NCBI RefSeq assembly: GCF_000801315.1
Contig: NZ_CP010054.1
Coordinates: 1,240,001 to 1,304,000, forward strand
DNA: 64,000 bases
Origin: Hymenobacter sp. DG25B
GTDB lineage: Bacteria; Bacteroidota; Bacteroidia; Cytophagales; Hymenobacteraceae
Direction: 5' to 3'
Shown here: positions 24,185 through 34,546 of the stretch, one piece after another
Numbering within the stretch: position 1 is the first letter of the stretch
How the letters are laid out: every line of letters starts with the position of its first letter
Notes under the pieces: generated by a model
Databases searched by the model: none
Seen by the model: only the letters and a program-made list of their open reading frames with translations
Told to the model about the DNA's origin: nothing
Position numbers and translations under genes: made by a program

Positions 24185-26230
24185 ATGCAATCTGATCCTC
24201 AACGCTATACCGTTACTGCCGCGCTGCCTTATGCCAATGGCCCCGTGCACATCGGACACCTGGCGGGCGTGTATTTACCGGCTGATATTTATGTGCGCTA
24301 TCTACGCGCCAACGGACGGGACGTAAAGTTTATTTGTGGTTCCGATGAGCATGGCGTACCCATAACCATTCGGGCGCAGAAAGAAGGGGTTACGCCCCAG
24401 CAAGTGGTCGATAAATACCACGCTATTATTCGGGACTCTTTCCAGGAATTTGGAGTTTCATTCGATATTTATTCGCGCACCTCTTCCCAAACGCACAGCG
24501 AAGTAGCCAGCGGCTTTTTCAAAAAGCTGTACGACGAAGGAAAATTTATTGAGCAGGTTTCCGAGCAGTATTACGATGAAAAAGCCGGTCAATTTCTGGC
24601 CGACCGCTACATTGTAGGCACCTGCCCTAATTGCGGCAACGACAACGCCTACGGCGACCAGTGCGAGAAATGCGGCACTTCGCTCAGTCCTACGGAGCTT
24701 ATTTCGCCGCGCAGCATGCTCTCCGGCAACCAGCCGGTACTGCGCGAAACCAAGCATTGGTATTTACCGCTGGACCAATACGAGCCCTGGCTGCGCGAGT
24801 GGATTGTGGAAGGCCACAAGCACGACTGGAAAACCAACGTGTACGGGCAGTGTAAATCCTGGATCGACCAGGGCCTGCACCCCCGCGCCGTAACCCGCGA
24901 CCTGGACTGGGGTGTGCCCGTGCCGGTGCCCGGCGCCGAAGGCAAAGTACTGTATGTATGGTTTGATGCCCCCATCGGCTACATATCCGCCACCAAGGAT
25001 TTACTGCCCGATACCTGGGAAACTTACTGGAAAGATAAAGGCACCAAGCTGGTGCATTTTATTGGCAAGGATAACATTGTATTCCACTGCATTATTTTCC
25101 CGGCCATGCTAAAGGCGCACGGGGAGTATATTCTGCCAGATAATGTGCCCGCCAATGAATTTCTGAACCTGGAAGGCGACAAAATTTCCACCTCCCGCAA
25201 CTGGGCCGTGTGGCTGCACGAATACCTGCAGGATTTCCCTGGCAAAGCCGATGTACTGCGCTACGTACTGTGCGCCAATGCCCCGGAAACCAAGGATAAT
25301 GACTTTACCTGGAAGGATTTTCAAGCGCGCAATAACAACGAGCTGGTAGCCAATCTGGGTAATTTTATTAACCGTGCCGTGGTACTCACGCATAAGTTTT
25401 TCGGGGGTAAAGTACCCGCTGCCGGCGCCTTTACCGCGCAGGACGAAGAAGTGCTGCAGCACCTGGCGGAATTCCCCAAGCGCATCGGTGATTTAATTGA
25501 AAATTACCGCTTCCGCGACGCGCTGAATGAGCTGATGAACCTGACGCGCGCCGGCAATAAATACCTCGCCGATACAGAGCCCTGGAAGCTCATTAAAACC
25601 GACGAAGCCCGCACTGGTACGGTGCTGCACGTAGCCCTGCAACTAGCCGCCAGCCTGGTTACGCTGCTGGAGCCCTTCTTGCCGGAGTCGGCCAGCAGAC
25701 TGGGCCGTATGCTGGGCCACGAGCAGGGCACTTGGCAGGCTGCCGGCCGGGCCAACGCGCTGCCCGCCGGGCACCAGATTGGGGAAGCCGCGCTGCTTTT
25801 CGATAAAATAGAAGATGCTACCGTGGAAGCGCAGGTGCAAAAACTGCTCGATACCAAACAGGCCAACGAATTAGCTAACGCCGTAGCCGCCCCCGCCAAG
25901 CCCGATATCAGCTTCGAGGAATTCCAGACCATGGATTTGCGCGTGGGCACTATTCTGTCCGCTGAAAAAGTAGCCAAAACCAAAAAGCTCCTCAAACTGA
26001 GCGTCGACCTGGGTTTTGAAGAGCCGCGCACCATTGTATCAGGCATTGCCGAGCACTTTGTGGCCGAGGCGCTGGTGGGCCAGCAGGTGCAGGTATTACT
26101 GAATCTGGCACCGCGGGAAATCAAAGGCATTCAAAGCCAGGGCATGCTCTTGATGGCCGAAAATGCAGACGGTTCTTTAAGCCTCATGCAGCCCAGCAGC
26201 CACGTACGCCCGGGTTCGGGCATTGCGTAA
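24185..26230 (+). CDS. metG: Methionyl-tRNA synthetase with C-terminal tRNA-binding domain
   Basis: A 681-residue class I aminoacyl-tRNA synthetase. The HIGH motif is PVHIGHLAG, the zinc knuckle is [18 protein letters not shown], and the KMSKS loop is KISTSRN. An anticodon-binding helical domain follows (about 390-540), and the last 110 residues form an EMAP/Trbp111-like OB fold ([20 protein letters not shown]) that binds tRNA and dimerises. It charges tRNA-Met and initiator tRNA. The ATG at 24185 gives [20 protein letters not shown] long inverted repeat follows the stop and separates it from the convergent pth gene. Confidence 0.97.
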   Translation: MQSDPQRYTVTAALPYANGPVHIGHLAGVYLPADIYVRYLRANGRDVKFICGSDEHGVPITIRAQKEGVTPQQVVDKYHAIIRDSFQEFGVSFDIYSRTSSQTHSEVASGFFKKLYDEGKFIEQVSEQYYDEKAGQFLADRYIVGTCPNCGNDNAYGDQCEKCGTSLSPTELISPRSMLSGNQPVLRETKHWYLPLDQYEPWLREWIVEGHKHDWKTNVYGQCKSWIDQGLHPRAVTRDLDWGVPVPVPGAEGKVLYVWFDAPIGYISATKDLLPDTWETYWKDKGTKLVHFIGKDNIVFHCIIFPAMLKAHGEYILPDNVPANEFLNLEGDKISTSRNWAVWLHEYLQDFPGKADVLRYVLCANAPETKDNDFTWKDFQARNNNELVANLGNFINRAVVLTHKFFGGKVPAAGAFTAQDEEVLQHLAEFPKRIGDLIENYRFRDALNELMNLTRAGNKYLADTEPWKLIKTDEARTGTVLHVALQLAASLVTLLEPFLPESASRLGRMLGHEQGTWQAAGRANALPAGHQIGEAALLFDKIEDATVEAQVQKLLDTKQANELANAVAAPAKPDISFEEFQTMDLRVGTILSAEKVAKTKKLLKLSVDLGFEEPRTIVSGIAEHFVAEALVGQQVQVLLNLAPREIKGIQSQGMLLMAENADGSLSLMQPSSHVRPGSGIA

Positions 26231-26240
26231 AAATCTGTTC

Positions 26241-26391
26241 TTGCGAGGAGGCACGACGAAGCAATCCGTCCTCTACGCAGCCAGACATTCCCTTTTACCA
26301 GAAAGCCCTTGACGTGTGCTACGTCAAGGGCTTTCTGGTTTATTAGGTCTTGTCACCTTTCAGAGGACGGATTGCTTCGCTTTGCTCGCAA
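26241..26391. repeat. Long inverted repeat, family A, copy 1
   Basis: A 151-bp element with outer arms TTGCGAGGAGG... and ...TTTGCTCGCAA containing CGAAGCAATCCGTCC and its complement. Inside is a second near-perfect hairpin (CCAGAAAGCCCTTGACGT at 26298 with its complement ending at 26338). It shares arm and core sequence with 44153-44317 and 53241-53396. It lies in the convergent gap between metG and pth. Confidence 0.85.
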
Positions 26392-26402
26392 GGACACGCC
26401 TA

Positions 26403-26969
26403 CTACTTCACGTTTACCACGTTCATAGCGCGCTCCAGGCCTAAGGTACCAAAGGCCAGTACCGCCTCGGCAGCTTTTTCGATGCGCAGCGACAAGTCAA
26501 TCTGCTCATCATTGGAAAATGGCTCGAGCACATAATCCACCTGCCGGCCTTTCGGGAAGTTAGCGTCAACGCCGAAACGCAGGCGGGCATATTCATCGGT
26601 GCCGAGGGTTTCCTGGATGTGCTTGAGGCCGTTGTGCCCGCCGGCAGAGCCTTTGCCTTTCAGGCGCAGCTTGCCGTAGGGGAGGGCCAGATCATCCGTC
26701 ACCACCACCATATTTTCCTTCGGGATTTTGAGCGTGTTCAGCCAGTGAGCCGCTGCTTTACCACTCAGATTCATGTAGGTGGTGGGTTTTACCAGCACAA
26801 AGGTTTTTCCCTTGTGTTTGATTTCCGTCACAAAGGCGTGCCGGCCCAGCTCCCATGGCGCGGCATCAAACTTGCGCGCCATATAATCGGCCACCATAAA
26901 GCCAATGTTGTGGCGCGTATCAGCGTATTCGGGCCCAATATTTCCCAGCGCCAGAACAAGGTATTTCAT
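26403..26969 (-). CDS. pth: Peptidyl-tRNA hydrolase
   Basis: This 188-residue enzyme frees tRNA from peptidyl-tRNA that drops off the ribosome. It starts at the ATG giving MKYLVLALGNIGPEY. The catalytic histidine is in TRHNIGFMVAD; the tRNA-binding signature KPTTYMNLSGKAA and the loop VVVTDDLALPYGKLRLKGKGSAGGHNGL are intact. It is downstream of rplY on the same strand, but a strong terminator separates them. prs, rplY and pth are commonly linked in bacteria; here they remain in order but with an insertion between prs and rplY. Confidence 0.96.
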   Translation of the reverse strand: MKYLVLALGNIGPEYADTRHNIGFMVADYMARKFDAAPWELGRHAFVTEIKHKGKTFVLVKPTTYMNLSGKAAAHWLNTLKIPKENMVVVTDDLALPYGKLRLKGKGSAGGHNGLKHIQETLGTDEYARLRFGVDANFPKGRQVDYVLEPFSNDEQIDLSLRIEKAAEAVLAFGTLGLERAMNVVNVK

Positions 26970-27045
26970 ATCACAAAATAAACAGAGAAACAGGCTGCTG
27001 TCAGCCAGCAAACACAAAAAGGCGGTTACGGCAAAGGACCAAAAT

Positions 27046-27079
27046 AAAAAAGCCGCTCTACTGATAGAGCGGCTTTTTT
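27046..27079 (-). terminator. Intrinsic terminator downstream of rplY
   Basis: Perfect 15-bp stem AAAAAAGCCGCTCTA with a 4-nt loop and its complement ending in TTTTTT. It separates rplY from pth. Confidence 0.9.
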
Positions 27080-27147
27080 GTTGGCTATCGGGGTCAGCTA
27101 CGCCGCTGAAATCAGCATGGGTAAGCTTCTCCGCGAAATCCTGAGAA

Positions 27148-27720
27148 TTACTTCTCGGCGTTCAGCGTGCCTTTCAGGGCACGTGGGATAGTTACCGTAG
27201 CAATAGGAGCCTGCGCGTTGGTGAGGATAGTGTAGCCTTTAGGCTCTACTTTGCTCACTTTGATGGATTTGCCAAGGGCCAGGTCCGAAATGTTTACTTC
27301 CACGTAGTCGGGCAGGTTAGCAGGCGTAGCCTTTACTTTCAGCTTACGCAGCTTGCTTACCAGCTTACCACCAGCCAGTACGCCCGGCGAAACGCCGATG
27401 TACTTCACGGGGATGTCCATTTTAATTTCTTTGCCTTCTTCCAGCTCCAGGAAGTCAACGTGCAGCAGCATTTCGTTCACGGGGTGGAACTGGGCGTCCT
27501 GCACGATGGCGCGGTACATGGTGCCCTCTACGTTCAGATCAACGATGTGAGCTTCGGGGGTGTACAGCAATTCGCGGAAGAGGATGGCCGGAGCCGAGAA
27601 GTGAACCTGCTCGGTGCCACCGTACAATACGCACGGTACATACGACTCAAGGCGCAGTGCTTTCGCATCCTTCTTACCGAGATTCGCTCTTTTAAACCCT
27701 ACAATCTCGAGGCTTTTCAT
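27148..27720 (-). CDS. rplY: 50S ribosomal protein L25 (CTC form)
   Basis: A 190-residue L25/TL5/CTC protein that binds 5S rRNA. It starts at the ATG giving MKSLEIVGFKRANLGKK; the upstream extension in frame is not used. The N-terminal L25 domain has the typical VPCVLYGGTEQVHF strand, and the C-terminal TL5 beta domain has VKYIGVSPGVLAGGKLVSKLR. It ends in a basic tail. It lies between the CocE-like hydrolase (divergent) and pth. Confidence 0.94.
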   Translation of the reverse strand: MKSLEIVGFKRANLGKKDAKALRLESYVPCVLYGGTEQVHFSAPAILFRELLYTPEAHIVDLNVEGTMYRAIVQDAQFHPVNEMLLHVDFLELEEGKEIKMDIPVKYIGVSPGVLAGGKLVSKLRKLKVKATPANLPDYVEVNISDLALGKSIKVSKVEPKGYTILTNAQAPIATVTIPRALKGTLNAEK

Positions 27721-27948
27721 AAAAGTGGTTTTTGGAGAAATGGACCGCCTACCCACAGCAGGCAAACGGGCCGCAAAGATAGGGAATGCCCGCATGAGAT
27801 ACTAACCCCGCTGCTACATCTAGCCGCCGGATTGCGCCTGGTACCGAAGAAAGTACTATTTTCAGTGCGTAGATAGCCCGTTCCCAGCCCTGTGTGCCTA
27901 TTTACTTTCTCTCCTTTCTAACCACCGCTTTCCCTCTAATTTACTATC

Positions 27949-29838
27949 ATGAAAAGATTATTCGGGTTGATTTGCCTGCTGCTCAGTAGCGCCGCCGCAG
28001 TGGCGCAGGCACCCGCCGCCTCCACCTATGCGCAGGATCATTACACCAAGCAGGAAGTCTACATTACCATGCGCGATGGGGTGAAGCTGTTCACGGCCAT
28101 CTACACGCCGCGTGATGCCGCCGCTGGCCGTAAATACCCCATCATGATGCAGCGCACCTGCTACAGCGTGGCGCCCTACGGCGCGGGTAAGTACCCGGCC
28201 CGCCTGGGTCCCTCCGAAACGATGATGAAGCAGGGCTACATCTTTGTGTATCAGGATGTGCGCGGCCGCTGGAAAAGCCAGGGCACCTGGACCAACATGA
28301 CCCCCGTCATCGACAAGAAGAAGGGTAAAAAGGACGTAGACGAAGGCTCTGATACCTATGATACCGTGGATTGGCTGGTGAAAAAAGTAGCCCACAACAA
28401 CGGCCGCGTGGGCCAGTGGGGCATTTCCTATCCGGGCTTCTACACGGCCGCCGGTATCCTCTCGGGGCACCCGGCCCTGAAGGCGGCCTCGCCCCAGGCC
28501 CCCATTTCCGACTTCTTCTTCGATGATTTCCACCACAACGGTGCGTTTCTGGAATCCTACCTGTTCACGTTTCCGGTGTTTGGGGTGCAGAAGCGCGATA
28601 CCACCAGCACCGCCTGGTACGGCGGTCAGATGATTGCTCCCGGCACCAAGGACGGCTACCAGTTCCTGCTGGACCTGGGCCCGCTGAAAAATGCGGACAA
28701 GTACTACGCCGATAATTTCTTCTGGCAGGAAACTATTAACCACCCCAACTACGACTCCTTCTGGCAGCAGCGCAGCCTGCCCGAACACTACAAGGCCGGC
28801 CTGAAACCCGCCATTATGACGGTGGGCGGCTGGTTTGATGCCGAAGACCTGCGTGGCCCGCTCACCATCTACAAAACCATCGAAAAGAAAAGCCCCGGCA
28901 CTTACAACACGCTGGTGATGGGGCCGTTTGGGCACGGCCGCTGGTCGCGCGAAACCGGCCATACCATGCACAGCAACGTGTATTTTGGCGATAGTGTGGC
29001 CACGTTTTATCAGCGCAACATTGAGGCAAAGTTCTTTGCCCACTTCCTGAAAGGCGACGGCGATAAAAACTCCGGCCTACCTGAAGCTTATCTCTTCGAT
29101 ACCGGCAAAAAGCAGTGGGAAACCTTTCCGCAGTGGCCCGCCGCTACCGCCACCCACCAGAAGCTGTACCTAAGCGCCAACGGCAAGCTGGAGCCGCAGC
29201 CGGCAGCCACCCCCGGCGCCATGCGCTTCGTGAGCGACCCGCTGAAGCCCGTGCCCTATACCGAGGACCTGACTACCACCACCAGCTTCACGCCCCACAA
29301 CTACATGAGCGAGGACCAGCGCTTTGCCGGCCGCCGGCCCGATGTGCTGGTGTACCAGACCGATGTGCTGACCGAGGACGTAACCTTGGGCGGGGAAATA
29401 ATGGCCAACCTGAACGTGGCCACCACCGGCACCGATGCTGACTGGGTGGTGAAGCTGATTGACGTTTACCCCGCCAATGAGCCCGATAACGACTACATGC
29501 CCAACAAGAACATTACCCTCAGCAACTACTGGCAAATGGTGCGCTCGGAGGTGATGCCAGCCCGCTTCCGCCACAGCTTCGAGAAGCCCGAGGCCATGGT
29601 GGCCAACCAAAAAACCGACGTTAATTTCCGGCTGCAGGATGTGCTCCATACCTTCAAAAAGGGCCACCGCATTATGGTGCAGGTGCAAAGCACCTGGTTC
29701 CCCTTCATTGCTCGCAACCCGCAAACCTTTGTGCCCAACCCCTACAAAGCCAACGAAAGCGACTACGTAACTGCCACCCACAGCGTATTCGGCGACAGTT
29801 TCCTGGACGTGGAAGTGCTGCCGGCAATGGTGAAGTAG
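27949..29838 (+). CDS. Secreted CocE/NonD-family hydrolase (S15-like)
   Basis: This 629-residue exported alpha/beta hydrolase has a signal peptide (residues 1-19, cleavage near AVAQ). The nucleophile is Ser160 in GQWGISYPG, the S15 / alpha-amino-acid ester hydrolase motif. The C-terminal jelly-roll domain (about 420-625) has the typical beta-lactam acylase-like strands (DVLVYQTDVLTEDVTLGG) and IMVQVQSTWFPFIARNPQ. Substrates of the family are acyl esters, glutaryl or prolyl peptides; this one cannot be specified. It is inserted, in opposite orientation, between prs and rplY. Confidence 0.9.
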   Translation: MKRLFGLICLLLSSAAAVAQAPAASTYAQDHYTKQEVYITMRDGVKLFTAIYTPRDAAAGRKYPIMMQRTCYSVAPYGAGKYPARLGPSETMMKQGYIFVYQDVRGRWKSQGTWTNMTPVIDKKKGKKDVDEGSDTYDTVDWLVKKVAHNNGRVGQWGISYPGFYTAAGILSGHPALKAASPQAPISDFFFDDFHHNGAFLESYLFTFPVFGVQKRDTTSTAWYGGQMIAPGTKDGYQFLLDLGPLKNADKYYADNFFWQETINHPNYDSFWQQRSLPEHYKAGLKPAIMTVGGWFDAEDLRGPLTIYKTIEKKSPGTYNTLVMGPFGHGRWSRETGHTMHSNVYFGDSVATFYQRNIEAKFFAHFLKGDGDKNSGLPEAYLFDTGKKQWETFPQWPAATATHQKLYLSANGKLEPQPAATPGAMRFVSDPLKPVPYTEDLTTTTSFTPHNYMSEDQRFAGRRPDVLVYQTDVLTEDVTLGGEIMANLNVATTGTDADWVVKLIDVYPANEPDNDYMPNKNITLSNYWQMVRSEVMPARFRHSFEKPEAMVANQKTDVNFRLQDVLHTFKKGHRIMVQVQSTWFPFIARNPQTFVPNPYKANESDYVTATHSVFGDSFLDVEVLPAMVK

Positions 29839-29925
29839 AGATTCAGATCGATATTTGGTGTTCTGCTGAACTGGACAAGCCGGAGGTCGGCGTAGCAAGA
29901 AGCAGAGTCTGGTTTGCCAAAAAAC

Positions 29926-29960
29926 AAAAGCCCGCTCAACGTGAAGTTGAGCGGGCTTTT
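29926..29960. terminator. Bidirectional terminator between CocE-like gene and prs
   Basis: AAAAGCCCGCTCAAC pairs perfectly with GTTGAGCGGGCTTTT around a 5-nt loop. Convergent genes on both sides can use it. Confidence 0.9.
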
Positions 29961-30014
29961 GCGTTTATTAAATGACACGCCAAGCATCCATTCAGCAGAT
30001 GCCGTGCTAGTCTG

Positions 30015-30944
30015 TTACACGAAGAGGGAGCTGATGCTCTCGTGCGTTACCACGTTGCGGATGGCGCGGGCAAACAAATCAGCCAGCGAAATCACCTTGA
30101 TTTTGGGGTTCTCCTCTTTCAGCGGAATCGTGTCGGTAATCACCAGCTCTACCAGCTGTGAGTTGCGGATTCGCTCGTGAGCCGGGCCGCTGAGCACGCC
30201 GTGGGTAATCACCGCCCGCACCGACAGAGCACCCCGCTCCATCAGCAGCTCGGCGGCTTTGCAGATCGTGCCGGCTGTGTCTACAATGTCATCTACCAGA
30301 ACCACGTTCATACCGGTTACATCGCCAATTACCTGCATAGAAGCAATTTCATTGGCCCGCAGACGCATTTTGTCGCAGACTACAATTTCGGCCCCAAATT
30401 TCTTGGCGAAGGCCCGGGTACGTACCACGCCGCCCACGTCGGGGGAAGCAAAAATCAAGTTCTCCAGGTTCAGGGACTTGATGTAGGGCGCCGATACCGT
30501 GGCGCCGTCCAGATGATCTACCGGGATATCGAAGAAGCCCTGGATCTGGCCCGCGTGCAGGTCGCAGGTCATCAGGCGGTCGGTGCCTACGCTTTGCACA
30601 AAGTCGGCTACTACTTTGGCGCCGATGCTCACGCGCGGCTTGTCTTTGCGGTCCTGACGGGCGTAGCCGTAGTAGGGCATTACCACCGTTACGGAGGCGG
30701 CGGAGGCGCGCTTGGCAGCGTCCACCATCAGCATCAGCTCCATCAGATTCTCAGCGGGCGGGTTGGTGCTCTGAATGAGGAACACGGCACAGCCGCGGAT
30801 GCTCTCATTAAAGCTGGGGCCGAGTTCCTGATCCGCAAAGCGCTGCAGGCTCAGGTCGCCGAGGGGCTGGCCGAATGCGGCGGCTATCTTTTCACCGAGC
30901 TCGTGGGAGGCGTTTCCTGCGAAGATTTTTACCTGGGGTGCCAT
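30015..30944 (-). CDS. prs: Ribose-phosphate pyrophosphokinase
   Basis: A 309-residue enzyme making PRPP from ribose 5-phosphate and ATP for nucleotide, His, Trp and NAD synthesis. The catalytic flexible loop region (YYGYARQDRKDKPRVSIGAK), the Mg-binding DLHAGQIQGFF and the PRPP loop VVLVDDIVDTAGT are complete. It is downstream of tRNA-Gln on the same strand, with a terminator between them. A TACTATTG box lies only 3 nt before its ATG. Confidence 0.97.
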   Translation of the reverse strand: MAPQVKIFAGNASHELGEKIAAAFGQPLGDLSLQRFADQELGPSFNESIRGCAVFLIQSTNPPAENLMELMLMVDAAKRASAASVTVVMPYYGYARQDRKDKPRVSIGAKVVADFVQSVGTDRLMTCDLHAGQIQGFFDIPVDHLDGATVSAPYIKSLNLENLIFASPDVGGVVRTRAFAKKFGAEIVVCDKMRLRANEIASMQVIGDVTGMNVVLVDDIVDTAGTICKAAELLMERGALSVRAVITHGVLSGPAHERIRNSQLVELVITDTIPLKEENPKIKVISLADLFARAIRNVVTHESISSLFV

Positions 30945-31010
30945 GGCAATAGTAAAGGGTGGGGAAGAAAAGACGTCCTGCCCGATTTCCGGGAGGAATG
31001 ACAGAAACTG

Positions 31011-31066
31011 AAAAAGCGAAAGGCGCCGAACCTTCCGGAGAGGAAGATTCAGCGCCTTTCGCTTTT
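31011..31066 (-). terminator. Terminator after tRNA-Gln
   Basis: AAAAGCGAAAGGCGC pairs with its 15-nt complement, with a nested CTTCC/GGAAG stem in the loop. On the minus strand it ends in TTTTT. It lies 10 bp after the tRNA. Confidence 0.85.
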
Positions 31067-31075
31067 CTTAGTCGG

Positions 31076-31148
31076 TTGTCCGACCAGGGCTCGAACCTGG
31101 ACTTTCTTGAATCAAAATCAAGCGTGTTGCCAGTTACACCATCGGACA
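31076..31148 (-). tRNA. tRNA-Gln (anticodon TTG)
   Basis: The 73-nt cloverleaf has a 7-bp acceptor stem (TGTCCGA/TCGGACA), a D arm with AACTGGCA loop, an anticodon stem CTTGA/TCAAG with loop TTTTGAT (anticodon TTG, reading CAA/CAG) and a T arm with GGTTCGAGCCC. The discriminator base is A, as needed for glutaminyl-tRNA identity in many bacteria. No CCA is encoded. Confidence 0.95.
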
Positions 31149-31179
31149 ATTTCCCAGCCAGCACTGCCGTTTGGGTTCG

Positions 31180-31209
31180 CAAATGTACAACGGCTTTGAT
31201 TCATGGCAA
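31180..31209 (-). promoter_or_regulatory. Promoter of tRNA-Gln
   Basis: On the minus strand TTG (31207-31209), a 19-nt spacer and TACATTTG (31180-31187) match the Bacteroidota sigma-A consensus. The -7 box ends 31 nt before the tRNA 5' end. Confidence 0.75.
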
Positions 31210-31342
31210 GTTTTCCGGCAAATATTTTTTGTGGGAGTTCTGCATTTGGAGCCCATTAGAGGCCTTTTTCTGGGCTTGACAGGCTGATTTTCAGTTAAAA
31301 CAGTTTTTCTGCCCGTGGAAAAAACTTTCTGGCCAGCCGGAC

Positions 31343-32920
<1,578 letters not shown>

Positions 32921-32926
32921 TTTCAT

Positions 32927-33010
32927 CAGTTGCCAGTTGCCGGTTGCCAGTTGTCAGTTCTCCTAATGGGCTGAAAACACTGACAACTGGCAACTGGCAA
33001 CTGGCAACTG
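32927..33010. repeat. Heptamer-built inverted repeat between atpD and atpC
   Basis: Two 32-nt arms (32927-32958 and 32979-33010) are reverse complements at 31 of 32 positions. Each is built from four direct units of the type CAGTTGC. The 20-nt loop is unrelated. The stem starts 7 nt after the atpD stop and ends 10 nt before the atpC start, so it may process, stabilise or attenuate the mRNA. There is no T run. Confidence 0.9.
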
Positions 33011-33019
33011 AGAAAGAAT

Positions 33020-33265
33020 ATGCATCTGGAAATCATCACCCCGGACCGGAAAGTATTTGAAGGCGAGGTTTCCTCGGCTCAGTTTCCGGGTGCCGATGGC
33101 CTATTTGAGGTTCTCAATAACCACGCACCTCTTATCTCGGCCCTGAAGCCCGGTGAGGTAACCATCATGGGTATTGGCGGCCGTGAGTCGTTCCGTATCG
33201 AAGGTGGTGTGGTAGAAGTTCTGCGCAACAATGTTATTGTGCTGGCCGAAGCTGTAGTGGCTTAA
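33020..33265 (+). CDS. atpC: F1Fo ATP synthase epsilon subunit, short form
   Basis: An 81-residue protein consisting only of the N-terminal beta-sandwich (LEIITPDRKVFEGEV, PGADGLFEVLNNHAPLISAL). The two-helix C-terminal domain that inhibits ATP hydrolysis in E. coli-type enzymes (about 130-140 residues) is absent. Short epsilon subunits are, as far as I recall, usual in Bacteroidota. It follows atpD on the same strand; its start ATG is 10 bp after a long hairpin. A strong terminator follows. Confidence 0.95.
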   Translation: MHLEIITPDRKVFEGEVSSAQFPGADGLFEVLNNHAPLISALKPGEVTIMGIGGRESFRIEGGVVEVLRNNVIVLAEAVVA

Positions 33266-33280
33266 GCTGTAAAACGAATA

Positions 33281-33317
33281 AAAAAGCCCCGCGGCCTCAG
33301 GCTGCGGGGCTTTTTTT
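33281..33317 (+). terminator. Intrinsic terminator of atpDC
   Basis: AAAAAGCCCCGCGGCC pairs with GGCTGCGGGGCTTTTT (one G-T) around a 4-nt loop and continues TTTTTTT. Confidence 0.92.
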
Positions 33318-33417
33318 GTGTTTACTGCCTCAAATAGTGCAGCCTATGCTTTAGCTTGCGATGCGAATTACAAAGTGCGGATTTGCAACAGTGCCGCTCG
33401 TTACCAGTTGACGCCCA

Positions 33418-34539
33418 ATGAAAATCACCCCCAAAATTACCCCGATCTACCAAACCTCCGTTTTCAAATTTGAGGACCTGAACGAGCTGGAGCTGTATTT
33501 TGGGGAGCCCGGCAGCCGTTACCTCTATTCGCGCAACGGGAATCCTAACTCTGATGAGCTGGCTGAAGCGGTGAACAAGCTGGAGGGTGGGGCCGGGGCT
33601 ATTGCCACCGGCTCGGGCATGGCAGCCATCTTTGCTGCTATTATGGCCTGCTGCCAGGCCGGCGACCATGTGCTCTGCGCCGCTGATATCTATGGGGGTT
33701 CATCGGCGCTGCTGAATGCAGAGTTGAGCCGGCTGGGTATTTCCGCCACGTATGTTCCGTTTGAGCAGCTGGAGGCCTTGCAGCCCTTTATACAGCCCAC
33801 CACACGGCTGCTGCTTTGCGAAACCATCAGCAACCCCCTGCTGCGCGTAGCCGACCTGGCCCGGGTGGCCGCGGAGTGCCACCGCCACGGGCTGAAGCTG
33901 GTAGTGGATAATACCTTTGCCACACCCTTGCTTACCCGCCCGCTGGCGCTGGGGGCCGATATTTCCCTGCACAGCGTGACCAAATACATAGCCGGCCACA
34001 GCGACGTAACCGCCGGAGCCGTGGTAGCTACTGACCCCTCCATTGTAGCCCGGCTCAAGCAGATTGGCGTGTTTTATGGCCTCACGCTCAGTCCCATGGA
34101 AAGCTGGCTGGCTGTGCGCGGGCTAAAAACCCTCCGGTTGCGGGTCCGGGAGCATAGCCATAATGCCCTGGCCATTGCGCAGTTCCTGGCTGCCCACCCC
34201 GCCGTAAAACAGGTGTATTACCCTGGTCTTGCTACCCACCCGCAGCACCAGTTAGCCGCCGGGCAGGGAAACGGCCTGTTTGGCGGCATGCTTTCCTTTA
34301 AGCTGAAGGATGAAGCAGCCGCCGTAAACGACTTTATGCAGCGGGTGAAGCGCTTCCCGTTTGCGCCTTCCCTGGCCGGGGTTGATTCTTCTATTTCCTA
34401 CCCCCTGGGTACTTCACACCGCTCCCTTACGCCCGCTCAGCAGCAGGAACTGGGCATAACAGTCGGGTTGATTCGTGTATCAGTGGGTATTGAGCCCGTG
34501 GGGGAATTGATTGCTGATCTGGAGCAGGCGCTGGCTTAA
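33418..34539 (+). CDS. Cys/Met metabolism PLP enzyme (trans-sulfuration family)
   Basis: A 373-residue fold type I PLP enzyme. The PLP lysine is in SVTKYIAGHSDVTAG; the cofactor-binding aspartate is in VVDNTFATPLL, and the substrate segment YSRNGNPNSDELAEAVN is near the N terminus. It could be cystathionine gamma-synthase, cystathionine gamma-lyase or a methionine gamma-lyase; active-site differences among these are too small to call by eye. The start is the ATG at 33418. It is convergent with the DegT-type aminotransferase, 7 bp away. Confidence 0.88.
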   Translation: MKITPKITPIYQTSVFKFEDLNELELYFGEPGSRYLYSRNGNPNSDELAEAVNKLEGGAGAIATGSGMAAIFAAIMACCQAGDHVLCAADIYGGSSALLNAELSRLGISATYVPFEQLEALQPFIQPTTRLLLCETISNPLLRVADLARVAAECHRHGLKLVVDNTFATPLLTRPLALGADISLHSVTKYIAGHSDVTAGAVVATDPSIVARLKQIGVFYGLTLSPMESWLAVRGLKTLRLRVREHSHNALAIAQFLAAHPAVKQVYYPGLATHPQHQLAAGQGNGLFGGMLSFKLKDEAAAVNDFMQRVKRFPFAPSLAGVDSSISYPLGTSHRSLTPAQQQELGITVGLIRVSVGIEPVGELIADLEQALA

Positions 34540-34546
34540 ACCCAGC

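Noticed and set aside
26241..26391. Family A element considered as a small RNA or riboswitch
   Set aside because: It has no aptamer-like conserved core or downstream control target (genes on both sides are convergent); the repeat copies elsewhere make a mobile element more likely.
32927..33010. CAGTTGC array considered as a CRISPR or tandem minisatellite
   Set aside because: Units are 7 nt with no spacers, and the array is inverted on itself; it does not fit CRISPR.
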